This document shows positions 1-11,149 of a stretch of DNA of 64,000 bases, piece by piece. The DNA is taken from the NCBI GenBank assembly GCA_963576725.1, contig OY755246.1, positions 78,457,540 through 78,521,539 of the forward strand, in the 5' to 3' direction. Source of the stretch: Azorinus chamasolen. Lineage: Eukaryota; Mollusca; Bivalvia; Cardiida; Solecurtidae. Below the pieces are notes generated by a model that saw nothing but the letters and a program-made list of their open reading frames with translations, had not been told where the DNA came from and did no database searches. How positions within the stretch are numbered: position 1 is the first letter of the stretch; each line of letters opens with the position of its first letter. The translations under genes were made by a program, and so were the position numbers.

Positions 1-905
1 TGACCCCTATTGTATTTGAGGTCACTAGGTCAAAGGTCAAGGTCACCATGACCTTAACTTGTAAAATGGTTTCTGATCAATAACTGCTCAAGGGTTTGGC
101 TTAGGATCTTCAAATTTGCTGTGGTAGTTGGTCATGACCACTGGATGACCCCTATTGATTTTGAGGTCACTAGGTCAAAGGTCAAGGTCACCATGACCTT
201 AACTGGTAAAATGGTTTCTGATCAATAACTGCTCAAGGGTTTGGCTTAGGACCTTCAAATTTGCTTAGGTGGTTGGTCATGACAACTGAATGACCCCTAT
301 CGTTTTTTAGGTCACTAGGTCAAAGGTCAAGGTCACCATGACCTTAACTGGTGAAATGGTTTGCGATCAATAACTGCTCAAGGGTTTGGCTTAGGATCTT
401 CAAACTTGCTGTGGTGGTTGGTCATGACCAATAGATAACCCCTTTTATTTTTGAGGTCACTAGGTCAAAGGTCAAGGTCACCATGACCTTAACTGGTGAA
501 ATGTTTTGCGATCAATAACTGCTCAAGGGTTTGGCTTAGAATCTTCAAACTTGCTGTGGTGGTTGGTCATGACAACTGGATGACCCTTATCTATTTTGAG
601 GTCACTAGATCAAAGGTCAAGGTCATCATGACCTTAACTGATGAAATGGTTTCCAATTAATAACTGCTCAATGGTTTGGGTTGGGATCTTTTAAACTTGC
701 TGTGGTAGTTGGTTGTGACCACTAGATGACCCCTATAGTTGTTGAGGTCACTAGGTCAAAGGTCAAGGTCACCATGACCTTAAATGTTTTCAGATCAATA
801 AATGATCAGTGGTTTGGCTTAGGATCTTCAAAGTTGCTGTGGTGATTAGTCATGACCACTAGATGACCTCTATAGTTGAGGTCACTAGATCAAAGGTCAG
901 GGGGT
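1..905. repeat. 145-bp satellite rich in AGGTCA half-sites
   Basis: Six near-complete units and a partial seventh, period 145-146 bp (matching sites at 40, 185, 330, 475, 620 and 766). Each unit holds five nuclear-receptor-type half-sites within about 38 bp: AGGTCA, CT, AGGTCA, A, AGGTCA, AGGTCA, CCA, TGACCT. The array probably continues beyond the window start. Confidence 0.95.
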
Positions 906-1027
906 CTGGGGGGTATACATGTTTTACAAACATCTCTTGTTGGTATATGATGTACTCATTTAAATTGCCGTTGATGGTGTGATTCTAAGGGTTTCCTATA
1001 AGATGGGGTTCAACAGAAAATATGATA

Positions 1028-1233
1028 TACAGTAAAACCTCTCTATAACGACAACTAAGTTACATCTGGTAGTTTGTGTTAAAGGCAGATGGTTGCTTAA
1101 AGCAAGGTGAAAGTAAAACAGAACGCTCCTAGAGGAGCGTTCTGTTTTACTTTCACCTTGCTTTAAGTAACCACCTGCCCTAAATACCAACTAATTCATA
1201 CAATTTAGTGGCCGTTATAGAGGGTTTACTGTA
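1028..1233. mobile_element. Tig-A small transposon (pogo/Tigger-like ends)
   Basis: TA-CAGTAAAACCTCTCTATAACG at left and GCCGTTATAGAGGGTTTACTG-TA type sequence at right. The centre is a palindrome with GAACGCTCC-TAGA-GGAGCGTTC flanked by GGTGAAAGTAAAACA arms. It has no coding capacity. TA duplication and CAGT ends are typical of pogo/Tigger DNA transposons. Confidence 0.85.
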
Positions 1234-1257
1234 GTAGCACACCTCTGAAGGGACTAC

Positions 1258-1477
1258 TTAACCATTTCCCAGTTCAATATTCATGAAAGAAAAAATTACA
1301 TGAATATTGATTAGCTGAAATTTTGTAATGTTAACTTTTTCAAGGATTTTTTTTGCTTTGATGACAAAAAATGTATAATCAACTGTATAGATCATATCAA
1401 AACAGAGAAGACATCTGATCTGGGTCTACTCTGTTTGCAAATGAATGAAAAGGTGTTTTATATGAAGGAAATGGTTA
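1258..1477 (+). mobile_element. pB-A small transposon, left hairpin arm deleted
   Basis: TTAA-CCATTTCCCAGTTC to GAAGGAAATGG-TTAG. Only GACATCTGATCTGGGTCTAC-type right arm remains. Confidence 0.8.
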
Positions 1478-1564
1478 GTGGCTTTCTGCATTACTTTTGT
1501 TATTGTACGACCCAGAATTGTGGTAGTCGTTTCAGAGATGCTTTACTGTGTTTGGGTAGATATA

Positions 1565-2330
1565 AACCTTTGCTCCATGAATATTCATGTAGGAAATTAT
1601 GTCATCATGAATCGTATATGTGCTATTTTATAAGCAAACAGAGCAGAGCCTGATTAGATGGCTCCTATAGGAGCCATCTAATCTGGATCTACTCTGTTTG
1701 CAAAGGCGTAGAAAGGCGTATTTATTTATGGAGTACAGGATGAAGTACTCCTTATGTCTATTTGGTCTGCATTCAGCTGGTTTGAATTGTTATTATTTAT
1801 AATGCATGTAAAACACAAGTCTCGAAGGGTATTTTAGCATCTGAATCTTTATCTTCATGTAAGAAATAATGGCACCATGTATATGACTATTAATTAGGCG
1901 ATTATTTTTATATAATGGCAAACACCCAAAGGAAAGTTTAGACATGGCTGAAACGGTAGAATCCTATATATATTATTCCATAAGCAAACAGAGCAGACCA
2001 CGATCAAACGACTCCTATAGGAATCGCTCGTCCCATCTGGATCTACTCTGTTTGAAAATACATAGAAAAGCGTACGGAGTAAGTGGTTCAGAAATTATTT
2101 AATCATAAATATTTGTGGGTTGAATTTGATAATTACACATTTATAAAGAATTTGTTTTGGGCTGTGACAGAAACTTCAGAATCGGGTCTATATAATTCTA
2201 TAAGCAAACGGAACAGACCCTGATCAGACGGCTCCTACAGTAGTTACAAGTATGGCATGTGTCTACCGTGTTTGCAAAGATGTCAAAAGTTGTCTATATG
2301 AGAAAAATAGATACTCATTCACATGCTCCG
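1565..2330 (+). mobile_element. Three adjacent pB-A copies, decayed
   Basis: Hairpins at 1634-1701, 1983-2054 and 2202-2275, each after a TGAATATTCATG/AATAATG-type left half. The first has a compensated stem, GATGGCTCC/GGAGCCATC. Confidence 0.75.
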
Positions 2331-2606
2331 CGTGAAATGCAGGAGTGATTTCTTAAAATAAAATGATTATTTAATGCTTGGTCAAACTGACCCTGTCACA
2401 TGACGGGCATTTCATGTTCTGGAACGGCTCTACAAACTGGACATTCATCTTGGTATTAATACCAGGGTCTAAGACATTTGGCAGCTTAATGCAGTGTGAA
2501 CGTCATACAGAAAGCTCGCGCAGTTGATGCATGATTTTCATCTTTCACTCCGTTACTCCCTTGAATCAACCCTTAAATCCATAAATAAGTATGTTGTTTA
2601 AGTTTT

Positions 2607-2674
2607 TGCAGTGAGAGTAGACCCAGACCAAATGGTTCCTGTAAGAGCCGTCTGATCAGAGTCTGCTGTGTTTG
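2607..2674 (-). mobile_element. pB-A hairpin remnant
   Basis: AGAGTAGACCCAGACCAAATGG and GTCTGATCAGAGTCTGC arms around a mutated tip. Confidence 0.65.
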
Positions 2675-2735
2675 TGTATAGACTTCTATATTATATAAGT
2701 TTTACCTGTTTTGAATTTCTGTTTCAGTGAGGTTG

Positions 2736-2938
2736 TACAGTAAAACCTCTCTAAACCGGAATTCTTGTGGAGAAAAATTTAGATATGAGGCAGGTGACTG
2801 CATAATGCAGGGTAAAAGTCATGCAGAAAGCTCCTAGAGGAGCTTTCTGCATGACTTTCACCCTGCATTAAGCTGCCATTTCTCCAAGACCGATACTTGT
2901 ACTAAATTGAACGTCCAGTTTAGATGGGTTTTACGGTA
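2736..2938. mobile_element. Tig-A copy
   Basis: TA-CAGTAAAACCTCTCTAAACC to GGGTTTTACGG-TA. The central palindrome is AGAAAGCTCC-TAGA-GGAGCTTTCT, a different arm type from 1028-1233. Confidence 0.85.
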
Positions 2939-3019
2939 TTTGTGATGTTTTTCTCTATAGCCCTTTAAATGCTGAATATCATCGAAGTGGAATGGTCATT
3001 ACACCATAGGCTATTTTCA

Positions 3020-3241
3020 GTAACCCATTACCTCATAGGCTATTTTAGACAAAACATATTTTAACAAATCTACTGAAAAGGTGCATTTACTAGAAAAAGG
3101 GAAATTTTAGAATTGTGTACTGTTGAAACCATTGTGAGGAATAAAGCGTTTGCTCCTATGGAACAAATGCTCTTTTTTATCAAAATGGTTTGAAAAAGTG
3201 ATCTTTACAAAGGAGTCGCTCATTATGAGGGAATGGCTTAA
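3020..3241 (+). mobile_element. pB-B small transposon, decayed
   Basis: GTAACCCATTACCTCATAGGC left; GAGGGAATGGCTTAA right. The hairpin is reduced to GCATTTGCTCC-type words near 3150. Confidence 0.7.
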
Positions 3242-3423
3242 ATCTACTGAAAAGGATCATTTGTGCTCATACTAGAGAAAATGAGCTTTAGAATTGTGAT
3301 CATAATGATTTGAAAAAGTGACTTTTACAGAGTCGTCAAAAGACGTAAGTATGAGGCAACTTGCTAATGATAGCCCATTTCATATTAACACATTTGCTCC
3401 CACGATCCCATACAAGGGACGTT

Positions 3424-3491
3424 GGCAAACAGTGTAGACTCTGATCAGACGCCGCGCAATGCGGCGTCTGATCAGAGTCTACACTGTTTGC
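3424..3491. repeat. Perfect 68-bp palindrome, pB-A-related
   Basis: GCAAACAGTGTAGACTCTGA, then CAGACGCCGCGCAATGCGGC and its mirror. The tip differs from the usual GGCTCC type but pairing is complete. Confidence 0.92.
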
Positions 3492-3844
3492 TGATAGGAA
3501 ATTCAATATAAAATAAAACAAAAATGAAAATTTAGACCAGACATCCCTTAGATAAAAGATAGACTAATCCAATATATAAATAAGCATGGAAGAATCCACT
3601 GGGAGCAAATGGGTTAAAGTGTACACTTTGTATTGGAAACAGGATGAATCCAGACCAGACGGCTTCTCTATGATCTCCTCTGATCTGGGTCTACACTGTT
3701 TGCAATTTCAAATACACTCATTTCCCGCATTTAAAGGGCAAACTTGTTTATAATTGCCATTATTAGTTTGTAATGAATAAATACATATAGTTATATATAC
3801 AAAAAAGACAATACTTTATTCTTTTTGTGTAACGCTTATAAAGA

Positions 3845-5012
3845 TCCTATCTTATTGACTCTCCAGACCCTATCTTCTTGACTCTCCAGTCCCTATCTTC
3901 TTGACTCTCCAGACCCTATCTTCCTGACTCTCCAGACCCTATCTTCTTGACTCTCCAGACCCTATCTTATTGACTCTCCAGACCCTATCTTCTTGACTCT
4001 CCAGACCCTATCTTATTGACTCTCCAGACCCTATCTACTTGACTCTCCAGATCCTATCTTATTGACTCTCCAGACCCTATCTTCCTGACTCTCCATACCC
4101 TATCTTATTGACTCTCCAGACCCTATCTACTTGACTCTCCAGATCCTATCTTATTGACTCTCCAGACCCTATCTTCCTGACTCTCCAGACCCTATCTTAT
4201 TGACTCTCCATACCCTATCTTATTGACTCTCCAGACACTATCTTCTTGACTCTCCAGACCCTATCTTCCTGACTCTCCAGATCCTATCTTATTGACTCTC
4301 CAGACCCTATCTTGTTGACTCTCCAGACCCTATCTTCTTGACTCTCCAGACCCTATCTTCTTGACTCTCCAGACCCTATCTTATTGACTCTCCAGACCCT
4401 ATCTTCCTGACTCTCCAGACCCTATCTTATTGGCTCTCCAGTCCCTATCTTCTTGACTCTCCAGACCCTATTTTCGTGACTCTCCAGACCCATTCTTATT
4501 GACTCTCCAGGCCCTATCTTCTTGACTCTCCAGACCCTATCTTCTTGACTCTCCAGACCCTATCTTATTGACTCTCCAGTCCCTATCTTCTTGACTCTCC
4601 AGACCATATCTTATTGACTCTCCAGACCCTATCTACTTGACTCTCCAGATCCTATCTTATTGACTCTCCAGACCTATCTTCCTGACTCTCCATACCCTAT
4701 CTTATTGACTGTCCAGACCCTATCTTATTGACTCTCCAGACCCTATCTTCTTGACTCTCCAGACCCTATCTTCCTGACTCTCCAGATCCTATCTTATTGA
4801 CTCTCCAGACCCTATCTTATTGACTCTCCAGACCCTATCTTCTTGACTCTCCAGACCCTATCTTCTTGACTCTCCAGACCCTATCTTATTGACTCTCCAG
4901 ACCCTATCTTCCTGACTCTCCAGACCCTATCTTATTGACTCTCCAGTCCCTATCTTCTTGACTCTCCAGACCCTATTTTCTTGACTCTCCAGACCCTATC
5001 TTATTGACTCTC
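3845..5012. repeat. 23-bp minisatellite
   Basis: About 50 tandem units built on GACTCTCCAGACCCTATCTT plus a variable three-base spacer (ATT, CTT, CCT, ACT). The spacer order repeats in blocks, for example 4010-4130 and 4600-4720, showing larger-scale duplication. Confidence 0.97.
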
Positions 5013-5204
5013 ATTCGGATGTTTAGTAGTGATGTGCTGATTAATCAGGGTGCTCGGCAATCAGGTCGTTAGGTTCCGGCGTGAATATCAACGAAGGACA
5101 GGCCTTCGTCGACGATTTATACATAACCATATGAAGATCATACAGATTAGCAAACAGTAAGAGCCAGACAATGACAAACATAACGATGATAACTATAATG
5201 CTGC

Positions 5205-5465
5205 AATCGCACGGAGATCGTACGTTGTGAGCACGTTGTAAGCACTTTCAACTCACTTACCGCGCGTGCAACGTACGATGCACGCAACCGACCAGGGCGA
5301 GACTGTCGTGCGTGCCACGTACGTACACCTTGCGCAACCGTGCGTGTGACGTGCGTTCCTCCCTGCATAAAAATTTTGCTACTTCTTCTCCAATGTTTTC
5401 AGAAAAACGTAGCAGCCCTGGCCTCCCAAAAAAACGTACGTGCTAAAATCACGCACGGCGGGTTG
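5205..5465. other. CpG-rich patch with repeated ACGTAC and GTGCG words
   Basis: About 260 bp unusually rich in CpG for this window, with overlapping CGTACG, ACGTGCG and GCGTGC words. No open gene, promoter or tRNA was found in it. It ends against a CTGT/CCGT simple repeat at 5498-5545. Confidence 0.5.
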
Positions 5466-5494
5466 TGACCAGGCCTTTAGGGGTCACTTTTCCG

Positions 5495-5545
5495 TCGTCT
5501 GTCTGTCAATCTGTCCGTCTGTCTGTCCGTCTGTCTGTCCGTCAC
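5495..5545. repeat. (GTCTGTCC)n-like simple repeat
   Basis: Alternating GTCTGTCT and GTCCGTCT words over about 50 bp. The flank has no recognised coding content although a frame stays open through it. Confidence 0.8.
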
Positions 5546-6082
5546 ACTTTCGTTTTTGCTGATATTTCTAAACTAATCATTATAGAGCTTTCAAATTTCA
5601 CATGTGTCTTCCTCTCATTGATGAGCATTGATGTAACTAAGGTCCATCACTCTGCATGCAATACTATTTTAATTATTTCCCTTTGTTCTGATTTTCGCAC
5701 TCCAGCATATTTACAGTTTTTGTGTCAGTTGCGAGCAGATGACACATTTGTTCCTCCAAACACTCTTGTTAGCTCCATGGATACGCCTTTCTACGACATT
5801 ACAAGTAGAGTAGACGCATGCCATTTCGCTCCTGTATGAACTATTTATCTAGGTCTGCTCTGTTTGTAAATTCACAGAAAGACGTATTTGTGGAGTATAG
5901 GGTTAAACCAGAAGGTTGTTTAGAGCTGTCATGTTTTGTCTTAAACATCATCTTATTGGCCTCTACCAAGACTGTTCAGATTATTTCACTTTGGTTAATA
6001 TTGAAACAATCTCGGGATACAAAGTTTACAGGTGAGCGATTTGGGACGATCAGTGCTCTTTTTTATGTGAACTTTGCGTTAC

Positions 6083-6332
6083 TTAACCCTTTCTCTGTTC
6101 TAAATTTAGCCCAGATTTCAATACCTACTGAATATTCATTAGCAAAATAGTTAGAGAGAAATATTGAAGGTGGAGCATTGTAGGCATTTTAGAAAGCAAA
6201 GAAACAGATCTATCAAATTCTATTAGCAAACAGAACAGACCCTGATCACACGGCTCCTCTAGGAGCCGTCTGATCTGGGTCTACTCTGTTTGCAAATGCG
6301 TGAAAACACGTTTATATGAGGGAAAGGGTTAA
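6083..6332 (+). mobile_element. pB-A small transposon, intact copy
   Basis: 250 bp, TTAA-CCCTTTCTCTGTTC to GAGGGAAAGGG-TTAA. Central hairpin 6226-6293: GCAAACAGAACAGACCC, ACACGGCTCC-TCTA-GGAGCCGTCT and CTGGGTCTACTCTGTTTGC. No coding capacity. The left part has the shared TACTGAATATTCA word. Confidence 0.95.
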
Positions 6333-6597
6333 AATAATCCCTTTCCTCTTGAATATTCATGTAAGATATTTATATTGAATATTTATTAGCTGATATTTTG
6401 TAATGGTATGTGAACACAAGAAGATATGGCTTTTGGAAGCATGTTGCATCGGACCTTTATATTCCGTAAGCTAACACAGCAGACCTTAATCATGAATCGC
6501 CTGATTTGGGTTTACTGTTTTTAGCAAAGGCATGCACAAGCTTAAACATTTATCGGTAAATGAAATATAAATCAGTTATCGTAATTGCCGTAACAAA

Positions 6598-6826
6598 TTA
6601 ACCCATTACCTCATAGGCTAGTTTTAGGTCCAACCACTTTGAATAAATCTACCGAAAAGGAGCATTAATTAGAGTAAATGAAAATTTTAGATTTGTGTAT
6701 TTTGAAACCATTGTGATAAATAGAGCATTTGCTCCTATAGGAGCAAATGCTCTATTTATCACAATGGTTTCAACAGGTGCTTTTTACAGAGGTGTAGAAA
6801 TGCGTATTTATGGAGGAAATGATTAA
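6598..6826 (+). mobile_element. pB-B small transposon, typical copy
   Basis: 229 bp, TTAA-CCCATTACCTCATAGG to GAGGAAATGA-TTAA. The central palindrome of about 60 bp spans ACCATTGTGATAAATAGAG, CATTTGCTCC-TATA-GGAGCAAATG and its mirror. No coding capacity. Confidence 0.93.
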
Positions 6827-7129
6827 ACAGAGGCAAACCAGGGTCAAAGCGCTTCTGCAGGAGTAGCTTCATCAAGGTTTATGGTATTGGACACTATGTC
6901 AGTCTAACAAAATGCTAGACTCTACCAAATTAATAAAAGTAGGGCACCGCGCCTGGGTTCTCTGTATCTGCACTCCTCTCTCTGGACAAAACCCCCACAG
7001 TTAGTAGAAACGGACGTTAACCCTTTCCTCCATTAAACCACTTTTCTACGCATTTGCAAACAGAGAAGACCCAGATTAGACGACCCCTAGAGTAGCCGCC
7101 TGATCAGGGTCTGCTCTATTTGATTATGA

Positions 7130-7960
7130 TTATAGATATGATTCTACACTTTATGCCATGACCAAATATGCCTTAATAAACATGGTTCTATTTATACGCT
7201 ACAGGGGTGTGAAAAGCAACCATGACTTATGAACGTACATACTTAATATGCAAATTATACAGACCCACTTTTCATAAAATCTCCAAGCATGATTTATGGT
7301 GTTCAAAAACTTGTAATGACACATTGTCAATCCAGACGCTTTTGTTCAAATTGCTGTCTTTTTACAAAAGAAGTCCGACATAAGGTCGTCGGATTCTGAA
7401 AGTCCCATACCTTTCCTATGTTTTTTGCAGAAGTCTGATATATGGTCGTCGGATTCTGAGTTAAATGCCCTCTTTGCCTAGTCACTAATGCCCTTTGCAA
7501 ACAGAGAATACCCTGGTAAAAATTCTCATAGAGGAGCCGTCTCATCAGGATCTGCACTCCTTACCCCTGAATATGCACCATAAGCTCAGTTTAGCTTGAC
7601 TTGTTTGAAATTTGGAATAGTCCATTTGAAAAATCAGCGTTGTAATGAAGAAGCATGTGTTACATTTTTTCATGTGTACCATTGCAGAACATGATAAAAT
7701 TGTTCGAGGTACATGGAATAGCCACATAACAGAAAATAATTTGTTGATTCTTCTATAACAGCCACTGTTGAGATTTCGATACACTGAACTACTACGAAAT
7801 ATCGAACATCAATGGCCGGTTCTATTTCTGGGGTAGAACGAAACTTCCAATGCATAAATTCGATTCCATTGCGGCAATATATGTTTCCTGGTGTGTTTTA
7901 TCAATGGTCGTGCGACGCTAAGATCTGGTTTGAAAGAAATAGAATTTCAAAAATACATGT
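7130..7960. other. No gene recognised
   Basis: Low-copy sequence with a duplicated GTCGTCGGATTCTGA word (7385, 7447) and a broken pB-A hairpin near 7500-7560. Short open frames here have no recognisable domain. Confidence 0.5.
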
Positions 7961-7969
7961 ATGCGGTAA

Positions 7970-8157
7970 ACACCCTCTAAACCAGACGTTAAGTTCAGTA
8001 TAAATATCAGTCTTTGAGACAGGTGGCAGCTTAATGCAGGGTGAAAATCATACAGAAAGCTTTCACCCTGCATTAAGCAGACACCGGCCTAAAAAGTATT
8101 TAAATACTTATCTACTAGAATTCGGGTTAAGAGGGGTTTTTACTGTATTTTAAAAGG
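7970..8157. mobile_element. Tig-A copy, one stem partly deleted
   Basis: CATACAGAAAGC joins directly to TTTCACCCTGCATTAAGC, so the hairpin tip and part of the right arm are missing. The right end GGTTTTTACTG-TA is intact. Confidence 0.7.
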
Positions 8158-8330
8158 GGACAAATCTATGCTTTTTAATGTATTTCAGAGATTTACTAGT
8201 GATTCCCTAACTACCCTAGGTATTTATATGCAAATAGTGCAGACCCAGATCAAACACTCGTTTGAATGGTTTTCACCACTTGCTCCTATGTCTGTTTAAT
8301 CTAAAGTTGCAAAACTGTTTCAAAACTGAC

Positions 8331-8579
8331 TTATCCCTTTCCCTCATATAAACGTGTTTTCATGCATCTGCAACAGAGTAGACCCAGATCAGACAGCTCC
8401 TAGAGGAGCCGTCTGATCAGGGTCTACTCTGTTTGCTAATAGAATTTCAAAGATTTGTGTCTTTACTTTCTAAAATGACTACAATGCTCCACCTTCCATT
8501 TTTCATAATAACCTTTTTGTCCATGAATATTCAGTAGGTATTGAACTTTGTAATAAAAATAGAACAGGGAAAGGGTTAT
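8331..8579 (-). mobile_element. pB-A copy flanked by TTAT on both sides
   Basis: TTAT-CCCTTTCCCTCATATAA to ACAGGGAAAGGG-TTAT, 249 bp; the hairpin 8370-8436 is well kept. Confidence 0.93.
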
Positions 8580-8625
8580 TCACCTGTACACACTGGTAGA
8601 GAGGAGAGACTGCTTGCTAGAATAC

Positions 8626-8870
8626 ATAACCCTTTCCTTCATATAATTTTTTTCACGCGTTTGTTAACAGAGTAAACCCAGATGAGATGGTTCCTATAGG
8701 AGTCGTCTAATCAGGGTCTGCTCTGTTTGCTATTGGATTTTTAAAGATCTATTTCTTTATTTTCTTAAATGGCTACTAATTTCCACTTTTCATATTTCAT
8801 TATAACTATTTTGTCAATGAATATTCAGGTATTGAAATTTGGAATAAACATAGAACAGGGAAAGGGTTAA
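8626..8870 (-). mobile_element. pB-A copy
   Basis: ATAA-CCCTTTCCTTCATATAA to ACAGGGAAAGGG-TTAA; hairpin 8663-8730. Lies 46 bp after the previous copy in the same orientation. Confidence 0.9.
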
Positions 8871-9269
8871 GGAAATTATGGTTTTCATAAATCAGAAATT
8901 TCTAGCATATTTTTGGTATTGACCAAGTAATGGTCAGAATAATCCGGGGTCCAGTCTTGCATGTAATAATTGTGTCTAGACCTAGAATCATCCGGGGTCC
9001 AGTCATGCAAGTAATAATTGTGTCTAGACCTACAGTGTTCTCATTCAACGATAATGGTGAAATCGTCAATCCTATTATGCTAAGCACGTCTTGGCTTGCA
9101 TCTGACCGAGTGTCAAACAGCTTGGATCCAGAATATATGCTGAGTAACTCGACGTCTCATCTAGATCCAAACTGTTTGACAATCAGTCACTATTTTCTAC
9201 CACGCTGGAACGAATCGGAAGTAGGTACAAATACAATAGATCAGACTTAGTTTGACAGAATGGTAAGGC

Positions 9270-9450
9270 TTAACCCATTCCCCCATATTGACGCCTTTTG
9301 GCGCCTCTTTAATAGTCACTTCTTGAAACAACTGTGATAAATAGAGTATTTACTCCTTAGGAACAAATTCTCTATTTATCACAATGGTTTCAAAACTACA
9401 AAATTCTAAAAAATCATTTTCTCTAGTAAATGCTCCTTTATTCTAAAGAT
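9270..9450 (-). mobile_element. pB-B copy, one end lost
   Basis: TTAA-CCCATTCCCCCATATTG start; palindrome with tip TTTACTCCTTAGGAACAAAT. Confidence 0.8.
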
Positions 9451-10020
9451 ATTTTAGATTGATATGATCTAGATATATTCTAAAATACTTTTACTAGATC
9501 TGCTACGGTACTGTACCGTAGCCAGAAAGACATTTTAAAACAACCAAATGAACGCCATGAGACTGTATATCTAGATCTTATTAACATAAAACGAGAATAG
9601 AAAATTTAAATACTGTTGATCTTAATTATTCGACATATCAGACATGTCCAACAAATGAATAAGAATGTCTCCCATTTCAAAGAAAGACCAGATCAATGGA
9701 TCGTTTTTCATCGAAGTTCAGCTGGTAATTTATAGGACATTCCTTCAGGTCGGTTAATTCAAGCTTCTTGCTGTATCTACCCTTCGAAACTATAAAAATT
9801 GTCATTATAGTCAAAGGATAAAGTAAATGTACAGAAACCAGCAATTCCTAACCAACACAGTCGTTAAATGATGTGTAGGCTAACTATTGCTTAGCCTATA
9901 CATAGGGATACATAGGTTGTTACTGGTGATTTTTCTCACCAGTTAACTGCGCATGCGCAAAATCGATAGGTTTGTTTACAGACGCCGATTGGCCCTATAT
10001 GTAAGTTGGAACATTGTACC
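9440..10020. other. No gene recognised
   Basis: AT-rich low-copy sequence. Apart from the NRF1-type site and two short stem-loops (about 9865-9903 and 9920-9943) nothing stands out. Confidence 0.5.
9910..9960. promoter_or_regulatory. NRF1-type palindrome next to a hairpin
   Basis: TGCGCATGCGCA at 9948-9959 is a perfect NRF1-type site. It follows a stem-loop with ACTGGTGA and TCACCAGT arms (about 9920-9943). No gene start is recognised nearby. Confidence 0.3.
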
Positions 10021-10168
10021 CATTTTACGAAGTATATGAACAGATCTATGTAATTCCATTAGCAAACAGAACATATCCTGATCAGACGGCTCCTATAGGA
10101 GCCGTCTGATCTGGATCTACCCTGTTTGCAGATGCGTGAAAACACGTCTATAATTATTATGGAAGGGT
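10020..10168 (+). mobile_element. pB-A copy, left half missing
   Basis: Near-perfect hairpin 10062-10129 with TATA tip; the right end GGAAGGGTTGA is decayed. Confidence 0.85.
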
Positions 10169-10572
10169 TGAATATGCCAACCTATTTCGGAGACCTCGGT
10201 TATTATCGTCGTATACGTCTATTTTTATTTACTGGGGATTTTCCCATTAGCATCTATTTTAAGAACCTTGCTAAATATAAGCATAAATATGACTTTCTGT
10301 ATTATATGCATTTTGACTGAACTCTGAGAAGTTTATAGAAAAGGTCTGTATAACAGAATGCATGACATTTGTTGTGGTTAGGTTAATATGGATCGATTGC
10401 ATGGATTTCGGCTTGCCAAGTAGCTAATTATCATAAGCATGATGTTTTGAAATAGCTACTACATGTAGTTTGTAAGAATGACCCCTGGTCATATGCAAAT
10501 TACAATGTAACATAGATCCTGATTGGTGGAAAACTAGAACAAGAATTAAAATAGACATCTAGCCGCTGAATA

Positions 10573-10609
10573 ATAATAACAACAATTGTTATTATTATTA
10601 TTATTATTA

Positions 10610-10650
<41 letters not shown>

Positions 10651-10711
10651 TCACCATGAGAAGGTGTTCGAATTAAAATAATTCGCATGGTGAAACAACA
10701 ACAACAACAAC

Positions 10712-10745
<34 letters not shown>
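10573..10745. repeat. Inverted trinucleotide arrays (TTA)n / (AAT)n foldback
   Basis: A (TTA/TTG)n run to 10648 and an (AAC/AAT)n run from 10694 flank a centre with TTTCACCATG and CATGGTGAAA arms. The whole block can fold back on itself. Confidence 0.85.
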
Positions 10746-10746
<1 letters not shown>

Positions 10747-11044
10747 AATATCCGTACCAGAATATTTGAACATGGCTATTCTTAGGGTGGTAGATATATA
10801 AAACATCAACAAAGTGAAACTACTTTCAAAAAATATTTATTAAAGTATAAAAATATGAAAACAAACCACTTTTACAAACATCTCTGTTAAATATATACAC
10901 GTTATCTAACACACTCTAATTTCGATTTTGGCACAATTTGTGTCCAGCTTAACCCTTTACTCCATGAATATTCATATAAGACATAAAGCAGAGGTCAAGA
11001 TTAGCTGCTTAAATAAAACATTTTCAAGAATAATTCCTTTATTT

Positions 11045-11140
11045 CTTCACCAAACACTATGCTGTGGCCATTCTTTAGAATCGTCTCATCGAGACGATTC
11101 CAAAGAGTGGTCACAGCATAGACCTTGGTAGAGAAATCAT
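11045..11140. repeat. Foldback around GAATCGTCTCATCGAGACGATTC
   Basis: Imperfect palindrome centred near 11090; the outer arms read CTATGCTGTGGCCA and TGGTCACAGCATAG. A related decayed copy with tandem outer arms lies at 16200-16390. Confidence 0.75.
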
Positions 11141-11149
11141 CAAATGGCG

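Noticed and set aside
1..905. Functional oestrogen-response array
   Set aside because: Perfect motif match, but it is a satellite unit and no function follows from copy number alone; kept only as a sequence observation.
5465..6150. Two open frames of 110-124 codons as genes
   Set aside because: They pass through a simple repeat and into a pB-A element; no domain or splice context.
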